Assembly (NCBI GenBank): GCA_030156575.1
Contig: JASGMG010000002.1
Location: 1 to 48,065, forward strand
Length of the DNA stretch: 48,065 nucleotides
Reading direction: 5' to 3'
Origin: Patescibacteria group bacterium
Lineage (GTDB): Bacteria; Patescibacteriota; Saccharimonadia; Saccharimonadales; Saccharimonadaceae
Below, in pieces: positions 19,828 to 33,026 of this stretch. Each line of letters begins with the position of its first letter. Position 1 is the first letter of the stretch. The notes under the pieces are model-generated. The model had not been told where the DNA came from. It saw only the letters and a program-made list of their open reading frames with translations, and made no database searches. The position numbers and the translations under genes were made by a program.

Positions 19828-21600
19828 TTATTTAAGAGTTCGTTTAACTATTTCACGGGTGAATAACTCTATCTTATCGCCTTCTTCAATCAAAAGTTTT
19901 TTAGATGTTTTTAAACTCAATCCACACATTTCACCTTCAAACACCTCTTTAGCTTCTTGTTGCTGGCGTTGAACGTTTATAACCTCTACTTCTGCTATTT
20001 GTAGCTTACCTCGCTTAACTCTTGCTAGCAAACCAGAAGACACCTTACCACTAGTTACTTCACCCCCAGCAATAACAACTTCTTTCATAGTTCTAAATAT
20101 ACCTTTTATAGTTAAAGTACCAACTTCTGTTTCGACAATCTCAGGAGCCAACATTGATTCTATCGACTCCCTCGTGTCATCAAGTAACTTATAGATAACA
20201 TCAAACATTCTAACTTGAACTTTGTCACGAGAAGCTAATTGTTTTACTGCGCTTGACATACCAACATTAAAACCGTATATTATAGTTTTTCTATCAGTGG
20301 CTAGACGAATATCATTTTCAGAAATGTTTCCAACACCACTACCAATGATGTTTAACTTAATTTCACCTTGCGTATCAATTACACGCAAACTATCAATAAC
20401 AGAAGTCAAAGAACCTTGCACATCAGCTTTTACAATAACGTTCAAGTCTTGTGATTCATATTTTTGATTCATCATCTTCAATAAATCAGCCCCGGTGATA
20501 TTTGTGCTAGCTGCATTCTTCTCTTGTTCAATCCGAACAATAGAAACTTGATGACGTGCTTCTTTTTCATTCTTTACTATAGAAAAGTTATCTCCAAATT
20601 GTGGTAGTTCTTTAAAACCAGTAACTATCACCGGAGTGGATGGACCAGCTTCTTTAAGTGGTTTATTAGTAAAATCAAGTAATGTCCTAACCTTACCATA
20701 AGTAACACCGGCAACTAAAAAATTACCAGTTCTTAAAACACCTTGTTCAACCAACAAGCTAACAACTGGCCCTCGACCAATTTCCATATGAGATTCTATC
20801 ACCAAACCTTCAGCTGGAATGTTAACATCTGCTCTTAAATTCTCCAGGTCTGCAACTAATAAAACCATATCAAGTAATTTATCTACATTTTGTCCGGTTT
20901 TAGCACTAACCTCAATCATTACAGTGTCGCCACCCCACTCTTCGGGATTTAAGCCATGTTCACTAGCAAGCTGTGCCTTGACACGCGCAGGATCGGCAGA
21001 TTCCTTATCAATTTTATTAATGGCTACAACTATTTTGGCGTTAGCTAATTTTGCAAATTTTATTGCTTCAATAGTTTGAGGTTTGACTCCATCGTCAGCC
21101 GCTACTACTATAATAACGACGTCAGTTAGCTCTGCTCCATGTTGCCGTAAAGCCGCAAAAGCCTCATGACCAGGTGTGTCTAGAAGAGTAATAGACCTAT
21201 TATTATGGGTAGTCTGGTACGCACTAATATACTGGGTAATACCTCCAGCTTCGCCCTCGGCTACTTTAGTTTTAAGAATTGCATCAAGCAAAGTCGTCTT
21301 ACCATGGTCTACATGGCCCATGACCGCTACTATAGGAGGTCTAACAACGGCAGAATCAGACAACTTATGTACCTTACGTACGCTGAGCGTTGCGGTATCC
21401 TTCTTTTTAAGTTCAACATCAAGCATTCCCAATTCTTCAATGATAATAGTTGCCGTTTCAAAATCAATTCTTTGATTAATAGTAGACACAATACCATTCT
21501 TGAACAATTCGCCGATTAAGCTAGTTACGGGTAGATTAAGTTTTTCGGCAAGTTCGCCTACGGTAATTGAGTCAGCGATAATAATGACTTTTTCTGCCAT
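19828..21600 (-). CDS. infB: Translation initiation factor IF-2 (short N-terminus)
   Basis: [42 protein letters not shown]-terminal [18 protein letters not shown]. Confidence 0.97.
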   Translation of the reverse strand: MAEKVIIIADSITVGELAEKLNLPVTSLIGELFKNGIVSTINQRIDFETATIIIEELGMLDVELKKKDTATLSVRKVHKLSDSAVVRPPIVAVMGHVDHGKTTLLDAILKTKVAEGEAGGITQYISAYQTTHNNRSITLLDTPGHEAFAALRQHGAELTDVVIIVVAADDGVKPQTIEAIKFAKLANAKIVVAINKIDKESADPARVKAQLASEHGLNPEEWGGDTVMIEVSAKTGQNVDKLLDMVLLVADLENLRADVNIPAEGLVIESHMEIGRGPVVSLLVEQGVLRTGNFLVAGVTYGKVRTLLDFTNKPLKEAGPSTPVIVTGFKELPQFGDNFSIVKNEKEARHQVSIVRIEQEKNAASTNITGADLLKMMNQKYESQDLNVIVKADVQGSLTSVIDSLRVIDTQGEIKLNIIGSGVGNISENDIRLATDRKTIIYGFNVGMSSAVKQLASRDKVQVRMFDVIYKLLDDTRESIESMLAPEIVETEVGTLTIKGIFRTMKEVVIAGGEVTSGKVSSGLLARVKRGKLQIAEVEVINVQRQQQEAKEVFEGEMCGLSLKTSKKLLIEEGDKIELFTREIVKRTLK

Positions 21601-21614
21601 ATCAAAACTCCTTT

Positions 21615-22715
21615 CTACCCCTTCAGGGAATTATACTGTCTTTTTTTCTTATTCTTATCAGTCAAGCTAAGTGAAATCTTTCGATTTTCTTTCTCGATTT
21701 CCAAAACTATAAATTCTTTTCGTTCATTTAGTGTAAATAGTTTTTCTGGATCAGCTTCGTCACTACCACCTAACTCACTAACATGAACTAAAGCCTCTAC
21801 AGCTGGACTAATTTGTACAAAAGCACCAAACGGAGTAATACGAGTGACAGTTCCCTCTACTTTATCTCCAGGTTTAAATTGATCAACCTCAGTCATCCAT
21901 GGGTCTTCGCTGAGTTGCTTAATACTTAGACTCAAACGATCTTTATCGATTGCAATGATTTTTGCATCAATAGTTTCACCAACCTTTACGTAATCACCTG
22001 GATTGTTAACACGCTCCCAGCTAATCTCACTAATATGCACTAGTCCTTCTATTCCATCTACATTAACGAAAACGCCAAAGTCTACAACCCCAGTTACAAC
22101 ACCTTTTACGCTATCTCCCAATACTAACTTTTCAAACCGTGCAGCTAATCCATCTTTTATAGCTTCTTTTTCACTAAAAATTAGTTTATTTGCTCGACGA
22201 TCACAATCTAAAATGCGTACTGTTAATTGTTTGCCAATTAAAACGTTTAAACGAGAAAGAATCTCATCTTTATCACTTCCCCCCACGCGTGGATAATGTT
22301 CTGCCGATAATTGTGATACAGGTAAGAAACCACGAACGCCATCATATTCAACCAATAAACCACCACGATTGGCATCATATGGGGAGACTTCTATAATATC
22401 CCCTGATTCCATCTTTGTTACAACTTCATCCCAACCACGATCTTTTGCGGCTTTACGAAGAGAAAGCAACGAATACCCATTATCTAGCTCTGTATCTACA
22501 ATACTAGCCGCTACTTCGTCACCAATATTAAGTGTTTTATAAAATCCAACTTCACGTCGTGGAACTAGGCCGATGCCCTGTGCCCCAAGATCAACAAGAA
22601 CTTCATGTTTACGAATTAATAAAATTGTTCCAGTGATTGCTTCACCTTGAGCTAACTGCTTTACACTGTCACCTTCGGCAGCGAGCAATTCATCCATTGT
22701 TGTGGCTTTTGCCAT
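21615..22715 (-). CDS. rpsA: Multi-S1-domain RNA-binding protein (30S ribosomal protein S1-like)
   Basis: Repeated S1 motifs: DLGAQGIGLVPRREV, VDFGVFVNVDGIEGLVHISEISW, TPFGAFVQISPAVEALVHVSELG. Confidence 0.92.
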   Translation of the reverse strand: MAKATTMDELLAAEGDSVKQLAQGEAITGTILLIRKHEVLVDLGAQGIGLVPRREVGFYKTLNIGDEVAASIVDTELDNGYSLLSLRKAAKDRGWDEVVTKMESGDIIEVSPYDANRGGLLVEYDGVRGFLPVSQLSAEHYPRVGGSDKDEILSRLNVLIGKQLTVRILDCDRRANKLIFSEKEAIKDGLAARFEKLVLGDSVKGVVTGVVDFGVFVNVDGIEGLVHISEISWERVNNPGDYVKVGETIDAKIIAIDKDRLSLSIKQLSEDPWMTEVDQFKPGDKVEGTVTRITPFGAFVQISPAVEALVHVSELGGSDEADPEKLFTLNERKEFIVLEIEKENRKISLSLTDKNKKKRQYNSLKG

Positions 22716-22816
22716 AAGTCTAATTAGACTCCTTATTTAAAATTAATATTTCCGAGACACACGCAAATAAGCGAAGTCTAGATTATCTATTATTGTACCC
22801 CAGATAAGACGACAAG

Positions 22817-23203
22817 TCAAAGATCGTTCATTAGACGTCTTCGTGATAATACATAACCCACCAATGCCGACGAGAGCAACCCTATGCTAATCATTTTAAT
22901 AAACATTGATTCTGGACCAGTATTTGGAATACTGACTGAAGATTTCGTTGAGACATACGAATCGCCCGAAGTAGCATTCGAATCTGAGTTATTAATATTA
23001 GACTCACCAGCAGATCCTATTACAGTAACACCTGCATTAATATCTTGCTGTTCAGAGGTAGTAATAGCCTGTTTTATACGAACTCTATCACCGTACTGTG
23101 TAATCGTATAAATTAATATAAAAAAACTAGCAACTAAAACAACACTAATAAGCATAAACTTAATAGTATGGTTTTCCATTCTTGATGGTCCTACGACTTT
23201 CAT
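22817..23203 (-). CDS. Small surface protein with N-terminal TM and LPxTG-like (IPNTG) sorting signal
   Basis: N-terminal TM segment; C-terminus SIPNTGPESMFIKMISIGLLSSALVGYVLSRRR (motif + hydrophobic span + Arg tail). Confidence 0.6.
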   Translation of the reverse strand: MKVVGPSRMENHTIKFMLISVVLVASFFILIYTITQYGDRVRIKQAITTSEQQDINAGVTVIGSAGESNINNSDSNATSGDSYVSTKSSVSIPNTGPESMFIKMISIGLLSSALVGYVLSRRRLMNDL

Positions 23204-23286
23204 ATCTCACCTCCAATTAAATTATTAATCTATTCTATATAAAAAGCAACAACAGTGCACAACAGCTAATATGATAAACTAAAAGT

Positions 23287-24114
23287 ATGTTAGTAACAAT
23301 TGATACAGGCGGAACAAAAACACTAATTGCCAGTTTTGATAAAAATGGCGTACTAGGCGAACAAATAAAATTTGCGACCCCTAAAGACCCTAAGGAATAT
23401 ATAAAAACATTACGAAATATAATAACAGAAAGTTATAGCAAACAAACAATCGAAGCTATAGTTGTGGCAGTTCCTGGAATTGTAAAGAATGGCGTAGCTA
23501 TATGGTGTAATAATCTAGGCTGGAAAAATTTTGATGTTGCCTCAGCATTAAAAGGAGTTCTGGGAAAGACTCCAATATTAATCGAGAATGATGCAAATTT
23601 AGCAGGTTTATCCGAAACAAGATTTCTTAAAAGGACGCCAGCGCAATCATTATATGTAACTGTCAGTACAGGCATAGGCACTGGTATTATTACAGAAGGT
23701 CACATTAACCTAGCACTACGTAATAGCGAAGGCGGACACGCCCTAGTTGAATTTGATGGAGTTGTGCGTGAATGGGAAAGCTTTGCATCAGGTCAAGCCA
23801 TTTATAAAACATACGGCAAATATGCACGAGAGATAAAGAACAAGAGGATTTGGAATCAAATCGCAGATCGAATTAGTCGAGGGTTCTTAGCTGTAATTCC
23901 AATACTGCAACCCGACGTTGTTATTATAGGCGGAAGTATTGGAACTTATTTTAAAGAATACGGAGAACAATTACAAAATATATTAAAAGAAAAATTACCG
24001 CCACACATACCATGTCCTACTTTCGTACAGGCAAAATATCCAGAATTAGCTGTTATATATGGGTGCTATTATTATGCTCTCGACAACCTCGATGCTACTA
24101 CGACTAAAAAATAG
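23287..24114 (+). CDS. ROK-family sugar kinase
   Basis: TIDTGGTKTLIASFD, IENDANLAGLSE, VTVSTGIGTGIITEG, VVIIGGSIG. Confidence 0.9.
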   Translation: MLVTIDTGGTKTLIASFDKNGVLGEQIKFATPKDPKEYIKTLRNIITESYSKQTIEAIVVAVPGIVKNGVAIWCNNLGWKNFDVASALKGVLGKTPILIENDANLAGLSETRFLKRTPAQSLYVTVSTGIGTGIITEGHINLALRNSEGGHALVEFDGVVREWESFASGQAIYKTYGKYAREIKNKRIWNQIADRISRGFLAVIPILQPDVVIIGGSIGTYFKEYGEQLQNILKEKLPPHIPCPTFVQAKYPELAVIYGCYYYALDNLDATTTKK

Positions 24115-24538
24115 CTACCCGCAATTTCTATTTAAAGAAGATACCGATTTTTTCTGGTCATCATCAGATAATACAATTTTTTATGATGCATCATCAAAGG
24201 ATCTACCAGTACTAATACTCCATGAGCTTTCGCATGCACTATTAGGGCACAATAAGTATGATAGTGATATACAATTAATATCAATGGAAAGACAAGCCTG
24301 GGAATATACAATAAAATTAGCTTATTCTTTTAATATAAAAATACCAGATGAAATTATTCAATCAAACCTAGACAGCTACCGAAGCTGGCTATATTGTCGT
24401 AGTACATGTCCCAAATGCCAATCAATAGGATTACAAGTTAAAGCAAAGACATATCATTGTCTAGCCTGTAACCATAGCTGGCAAGTTAATGAAGCTCGTA
24501 AATGTAATTTACGTCGCTACAACCAAAAAAATAATTAA
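24059..24538 (+). CDS. ImmA/IrrE-like zinc metalloprotease with C-terminal zinc ribbon
   Basis: LILHELSHALLGH with downstream Glu (MERQAWEYTIKLA); C-terminal CPKC..YHCLACNHSW. True start may be a later ATG (24077). Confidence 0.7.
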   Translation: MGAIIMLSTTSMLLRLKNSYPQFLFKEDTDFFWSSSDNTIFYDASSKDLPVLILHELSHALLGHNKYDSDIQLISMERQAWEYTIKLAYSFNIKIPDEIIQSNLDSYRSWLYCRSTCPKCQSIGLQVKAKTYHCLACNHSWQVNEARKCNLRRYNQKNN

Positions 24539-24540
24539 TA

Positions 24541-24570
24541 AAAAACGCACAAATAAAGTGCGTTTTTTAT
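24541..24570. terminator. Bidirectional rho-independent terminator
   Basis: aaaaacgcac-aaataaa-gtgcgttttt between convergent genes. Confidence 0.85.
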
Positions 24571-24584
24571 TTAAGCTAAATAAG

Positions 24585-24791
24585 TTAAGCTTCGATTTTT
24601 GGAGTAATTTTTCGACGACGGCTTTTAGCCCCGCCTATAGCTCCAGCTTTACGTGCCAACTCTGGATTAGCTGCAAAACCACCAGTATGACCACGTTCTC
24701 CGCCCACCTTACCAATCTTTGAATAGAATAAAGGATCACGCGCTAAATTTTTAGCAGCGGCCTTACGTCCACCAGTTTTTGTTCCTGCCAT
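24585..24791 (-). CDS. KGG-repeat (GsiB/Con-10-like) stress protein
   Basis: Gly-rich repeats: SKIGKVGGERGHTGGFAANPELARKAGAIGGAKSRRR. Confidence 0.75.
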   Translation of the reverse strand: MAGTKTGGRKAAAKNLARDPLFYSKIGKVGGERGHTGGFAANPELARKAGAIGGAKSRRRKITPKIEA

Positions 24792-25021
24792 AATTTTATT
24801 TCTCCTCTAAAATTATTTAGATATCCACATCAATTTCAATGTTAATATCAACTATTATATCTCACACATGATATGTGTATGCATACTATATTAACATAGC
24901 TTATGCTTTTTGTCAACACATACATAATTGTAGATTTATTGTATTAATACCGTTGCGTTTAAATTAATAAAAGTGTATTATTATATACGCACCAGTTTGA
25001 TTTTAAATTCAAACAAATCAT

Positions 25022-25058
25022 AAAAAACGACCACATCTGCGAGATTGGTCGTTTTTTA
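25022..25058. terminator. Rho-independent terminator
   Basis: aaaaaacgacca...tggtcgtttttt just after the NUDIX gene stop. Confidence 0.85.
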
Positions 25059-25769
25059 TTAAAATGAATCTTTTGCATATTCAACAGAAGTTTCAATAAA
25101 TGAGACATCAGAATAGACAAAATTAATCTTTAAATCTAAATTCTTAAATATTTTAGATTTTGTCATTACATTATCTAATCTCATCCAGCTATTATGACCG
25201 CCCTCAAATCTATCAATTAACTCCCCCGTTGGCTCAGTACAATGCACTATAAAAAATATCTTATCCTCAAGTTGCTCGTCTGTGCCGCATTGATAAGCTA
25301 TCTCATGATAAACTCCAGCTACTCTACAAACAGCAGTTAAACCAGTCTCCTCCATGAGCTCTCGCTTTGCAGTTTCTATGATAGTCTCACCCCAACGCAC
25401 CTTTCCACTAACTAATCCTAGAAAGCCAAAATATGGCTGTTTTAATCGTTCCTGAAATATATAATATTTTACGTTATCAATTTGTTTTTCAACTACTAAA
25501 ATTACAGATATTTTTGGTTGTCTTTCAAGGATATAGTTATCAGTATCTAATTTGTTAGCATATTCTTTCCCTTTTATAGTTAATGAATATGTACCACGAG
25601 ATACTTTTTTAATTAATCTTAGCTCAATTAACTTTTGTAAATGAAAGTTAAAATGGTCACTGCTCATATTAGTATTCCTTTGTAATTTAGTAAAACTAAC
25701 ATCAGTGTGAAACAATAATTCTCTCAATATAGTTATTTGCGTGTTATGTAGATTAAATTCTAAACTCAT
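25059..25769 (-). CDS. Winged-helix-NUDIX hydrolase fusion
   Basis: N-terminal HTH (FTKLQRNTNMSSDHFNFHLQKLIELRLIKKVSRGTYSLT) followed by NUDIX box GKVRWGETIIETAKRELMEETGL. Confidence 0.9.
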   Translation of the reverse strand: MSLEFNLHNTQITILRELLFHTDVSFTKLQRNTNMSSDHFNFHLQKLIELRLIKKVSRGTYSLTIKGKEYANKLDTDNYILERQPKISVILVVEKQIDNVKYYIFQERLKQPYFGFLGLVSGKVRWGETIIETAKRELMEETGLTAVCRVAGVYHEIAYQCGTDEQLEDKIFFIVHCTEPTGELIDRFEGGHNSWMRLDNVMTKSKIFKNLDLKINFVYSDVSFIETSVEYAKDSF

Positions 25770-25869
25770 GTTTTCTCCTACCTTTAAATTAAGACCCGTA
25801 GAAATACAGTATATTAAATATTATAATTATAAAAGTAAAGTGTACTTTAGTATTTTTTGTCACGACAAG

Positions 25870-25900
25870 AAAAAGACCACCCTATTCGGATGGTCTTTTT
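25870..25900. terminator. Rho-independent terminator after 5S rRNA
   Basis: aaaaagacca...tggtcttttt hairpin directly downstream of the 5S 3' end on the minus strand. Confidence 0.85.
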
Positions 25901-25905
25901 ATAAT

Positions 25906-26012
25906 TCGGCACCGTGCTAGTTTCCCGCTTGTGGCAGTATAATCGCCGCTGCTGGGCTTGACTTCTGTGTTCGGAATGAGAACAGGTATTTCCCCAGCGC
26001 CATGGGCACCGA
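25906..26012 (-). rRNA. rrf: 5S ribosomal RNA
   Basis: UCGGUGCC...GGUGCCGA terminal helix; internal cattccgaacacagaagtcaagcccagcag 5S core; next to 23S. Confidence 0.92.
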
Positions 26013-26149
26013 AGTAAGGCTTAAGGAGCTTTCACTGATACATATAGTCATCGTGGGTGGTCCTTTAAACCTTGCTTCGACATCCAAAATAGACGAGCAC
26101 GATTTTGTAAAATATAAAATAATAAAATTGACACTAATTGGTGATTTTC

Positions 26150-26168
26150 ACCAATTACTAGTTAAGTC
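26150..26168. repeat. 3' arm of pre-23S processing stem
   Basis: accaattactagttaagtc, perfect reverse complement of 29420-29438. Confidence 0.85.
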
Positions 26169-26224
26169 TACCCTATCACCTCTGTTAATGCAAGCATTAA
26201 CATTGATGATAAGGACATAAAAAG

Positions 26225-29410
<3,186 letters not shown>

Positions 29411-29419
29411 TTATGCATC

Positions 29420-29438
29420 GACTTAACTAGTAATTGGT
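29420..29438. repeat. 5' arm of pre-23S processing stem
   Basis: gacttaactagtaattggt, perfect reverse complement of 26150-26168. Confidence 0.85.
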
Positions 29439-29713
29439 AATAACCATTTATTACAATTACTTGCCGTCAATATTAAAATCTTTTTTTACATACAAATTGT
29501 TAAAATTCTTGTGTCTCACACCTTGAGGTCACATTCACACACACCTATAGTGTACATTGTCTAAACTCAAGTCTTTTAATGGTACCACTTAGCCTCACAT
29601 GCTGTAAAGTAATAATCGTTGTTGTTTTTGCAATAAATAGAACCTCTCACGATCCACTTTTTTATTGCGTATCGCCAGAGGTTCATATAAAGAACATTCG
29701 CTAACTTCTAATT

Positions 29714-29742
29714 ATTGTACTCTTTAACATTGACTTATGCAA
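29714..29742 (-). promoter_or_regulatory. Candidate sigma70-type promoter for a 23S-5S unit
   Basis: Minus strand TTGCAT-17 nt-TACAAT, downstream of the HAD gene and upstream of 23S. Confidence 0.4.
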
Positions 29743-29777
29743 GTAGATTATTTTGTTTTTATAGCTTACTAATTTAT

Positions 29778-30362
29778 TCACAATAATGAACGAAGTATCT
29801 CAACTGAATCTTCACTAAATACATACGAATCAATGCCAATTGAAATAGCTAAATCAATATTTTTCTCTGAATCATCAAAATATAAACAATCTTCAGGCTT
29901 TAATCCGTTATTTTTAAAAATAAGTTCAAATGCATGAACATCCGGTTTAATGAAACCAGTTTCCCAAGAATAATAAATACTTTCAAATAAAGTCGTCAGA
30001 AAATGAAGATTTTCAGAATAATATTTAGCTCGTTCGCTAAAATTGTTAGACATTATTATTAATTTATAACCTTTTCTTTTGAGCTCTTTCGCTAAATTAA
30101 CAAGTTCTATGTTTTCTCTCTCAGCATTAAACCAGTAATCTAAAAATTCCATTTCAGAAAAGTTTATTTTCCATTTACTAAGATGTGGTTTCCATAAGTC
30201 ATAAACACTAGCTGAGTTTGGGCGTCTAACCCTACTCATGATATTGTTTAATACTGGCATAAAATCATCAGGCTTAACACCAAAATCTTTGTTAAATCGA
30301 TCACTTAAAAGAGGACTTATAATAAATACACCATTAAGATCAAAGATTATAGTTTTCTTCAT
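29778..30362 (-). CDS. HAD-superfamily hydrolase
   Basis: MKKTIIFDLNGVFI (motif I variant DLN), IIMSNNFSE, IKPDVHAFELIFKNNGLKPEDCLYFDDSEKNIDLA. ORF-track start at 30440 overlaps tRNA-Ile; ATG at 30362 preferred. Confidence 0.88.
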   Translation of the reverse strand: MKKTIIFDLNGVFIISPLLSDRFNKDFGVKPDDFMPVLNNIMSRVRRPNSASVYDLWKPHLSKWKINFSEMEFLDYWFNAERENIELVNLAKELKRKGYKLIIMSNNFSERAKYYSENLHFLTTLFESIYYSWETGFIKPDVHAFELIFKNNGLKPEDCLYFDDSEKNIDLAISIGIDSYVFSEDSVEILRSLL

Positions 30363-30401
30363 ATGATGATTATAACTGAAAAATAAAAAATACTTCACAA
30401 T

Positions 30402-30478
30402 TGGTGGGCGATGAGGGACTTGAACCTCCGACCTCGTCATTATCAGTGACGCGCTCTAACCAGCTGAGCTAATCGCCC
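30402..30478 (-). tRNA. tRNA-Ile (GAT), CCA encoded
   Basis: GGGCGATTAGCTCAGCTGGTTAGAGCGCGTCACTGATAATGACGAGGTCGGAGGTTCAAGTCCCTCATCGCCCACCA cloverleaf. Confidence 0.97.
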
Positions 30479-30558
30479 ACATTTGTCAAATATTTTATAT
30501 AATATAAAAAAACAGCTTTTGGTGGAGTAGTACAGGCTTTAACCTGTGCTACCCCATA

Positions 30559-30635
30559 TGGTGGAGCGTCGGGGACTCGAACCCCGGACCCCCTGCTTGC
30601 AAAGCAGGTGCTCTAGCCAACTGAGCTAACGCCCC
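30559..30635 (-). tRNA. tRNA-Ala (TGC), CCA encoded, G3:U70
   Basis: GGGGCGTTAGCTCAGTTGGCTAGAGCACCTGCTTTGCAAGCAGGGGGTCCGGGGTTCGAGTCCCCGACGCTCCACCA. Confidence 0.97.
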
Positions 30636-30655
30636 ATATGCACATGGACTAATTT

Positions 30656-30684
30656 AGTTTATATCAAAATACATCCTACTGCAA
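30656..30684 (-). promoter_or_regulatory. Candidate promoter for a tRNA-Ala/tRNA-Ile(/HAD) unit
   Basis: Minus strand TTGCAG-17 nt-TAAACT, ending about 20 nt upstream of tRNA-Ala. Confidence 0.35.
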
Positions 30685-30720
30685 GAGGTAAATACGAATA
30701 GTATCATATACGAAATAAAA

Positions 30721-30751
30721 AATACCCCTAGCTTTCGCTAGGGGCATTTTA
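30721..30751. terminator. Terminator-like hairpin between 16S and tRNA-Ala
   Basis: cccctagc-tttc-gctagggg, 8 bp perfect stem, flanked by A/T runs on both sides (minus strand ...ggggtattttttattt). Confidence 0.75.
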
Positions 30752-30756
30752 TTTTA

Positions 30757-30776
30757 ACAATTTAGTTGTGCAATCA
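30757..30776. repeat. 3' arm of pre-16S processing stem
   Basis: acaatttagttgtgcaatca, perfect reverse complement of 32454-32473 (20 bp). Confidence 0.88.
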
Positions 30777-30924
30777 TATCATCAAATTTATATTAAGATT
30801 TTTTCGAACTTAGTCTTGTCCTTGATAAATCAAGAACTGCATTATTATGTAAGCTCAACACAATAACAAGACCGACCTAGCTTCAGCAATAGATTACTCA
30901 TATTGCTGGCATAACTCTCCCTAG

Positions 30925-32400
<1,476 letters not shown>

Positions 32401-32453
32401 AAAAACTATAGCTAATAAATTAACTTAGTTTATAACTCATATAAACTGACGAT

Positions 32454-32473
32454 TGATTGCACAACTAAATTGT
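32454..32473. repeat. 5' arm of pre-16S processing stem
   Basis: tgattgcacaactaaattgt pairs with 30757-30776. Confidence 0.88.
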
Positions 32474-32542
32474 CAAAGTTCTTCTTCATCTGTTGCAACT
32501 CCACGTTGTTTCGCATAAAACCTTGCGACCAGATTGTTATCA

Positions 32543-32572
32543 ATCATACCTTATAACTTACCAAGTAGTCAA
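32543..32572 (-). promoter_or_regulatory. Candidate sigma70-type promoter for 16S rRNA
   Basis: Minus strand TTGACT-18 nt-TATGAT upstream of the 16S leader. Confidence 0.5.
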
Positions 32573-32585
32573 TAGTAATTTCAAT

Positions 32586-33023
32586 TTAAATAGCTGACAA
32601 AAAGACAACATATCCAATAGTAATCCCTAAAAGCGCTCCAATAGCCACTTCTAACGGAGTGTGTCCGTTAGAAACTCTAGGATTTTTTACATTACTCCGT
32701 TGTTCTTTTATTAGTTCTTTTATAGCAGCCCCTTGTTCACCTGAAGATCTCCTAACTTTCATAGCATCGTACATAACAATCAAAGCAACTAGCATGGATA
32801 ATCCAAACAAGCCCGATCCAAACCCATTACAAAAACCAATAACAGTAGTTAAAGCCATTACGGTTGCAGTATGTGAGCTAGGCATTCCACCAGACATGAA
32901 TAAATATGAACTAAATTTATAAGTATTATTTTTTGTTAGTCCAATAATATACTTAATAGCATGAGCTCCAATCCAAGCGATAATAATTGCGACCAGATAC
33001 GGAGACACCACGTTATAAATCAT
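32586..33023 (-). CDS. Divergent PAP2 family (DUF212) membrane protein
   Basis: SGGMPSSHTATVMALT, SNGHTPLEVAIGALLGITIGY, multiple TM segments. Confidence 0.88.
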   Translation of the reverse strand: MIYNVVSPYLVAIIIAWIGAHAIKYIIGLTKNNTYKFSSYLFMSGGMPSSHTATVMALTTVIGFCNGFGSGLFGLSMLVALIVMYDAMKVRRSSGEQGAAIKELIKEQRSNVKNPRVSNGHTPLEVAIGALLGITIGYVVFLSAI

Positions 33024-33026
33024 AAG

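Noticed and set aside
30363-30440. N-terminal extension of the HAD ORF (MTRSEVQVPHRPPIVKY...)
   Set aside because: It is translation of the tRNA-Ile 3' half; the ATG at 30362 gives a canonical HAD start.
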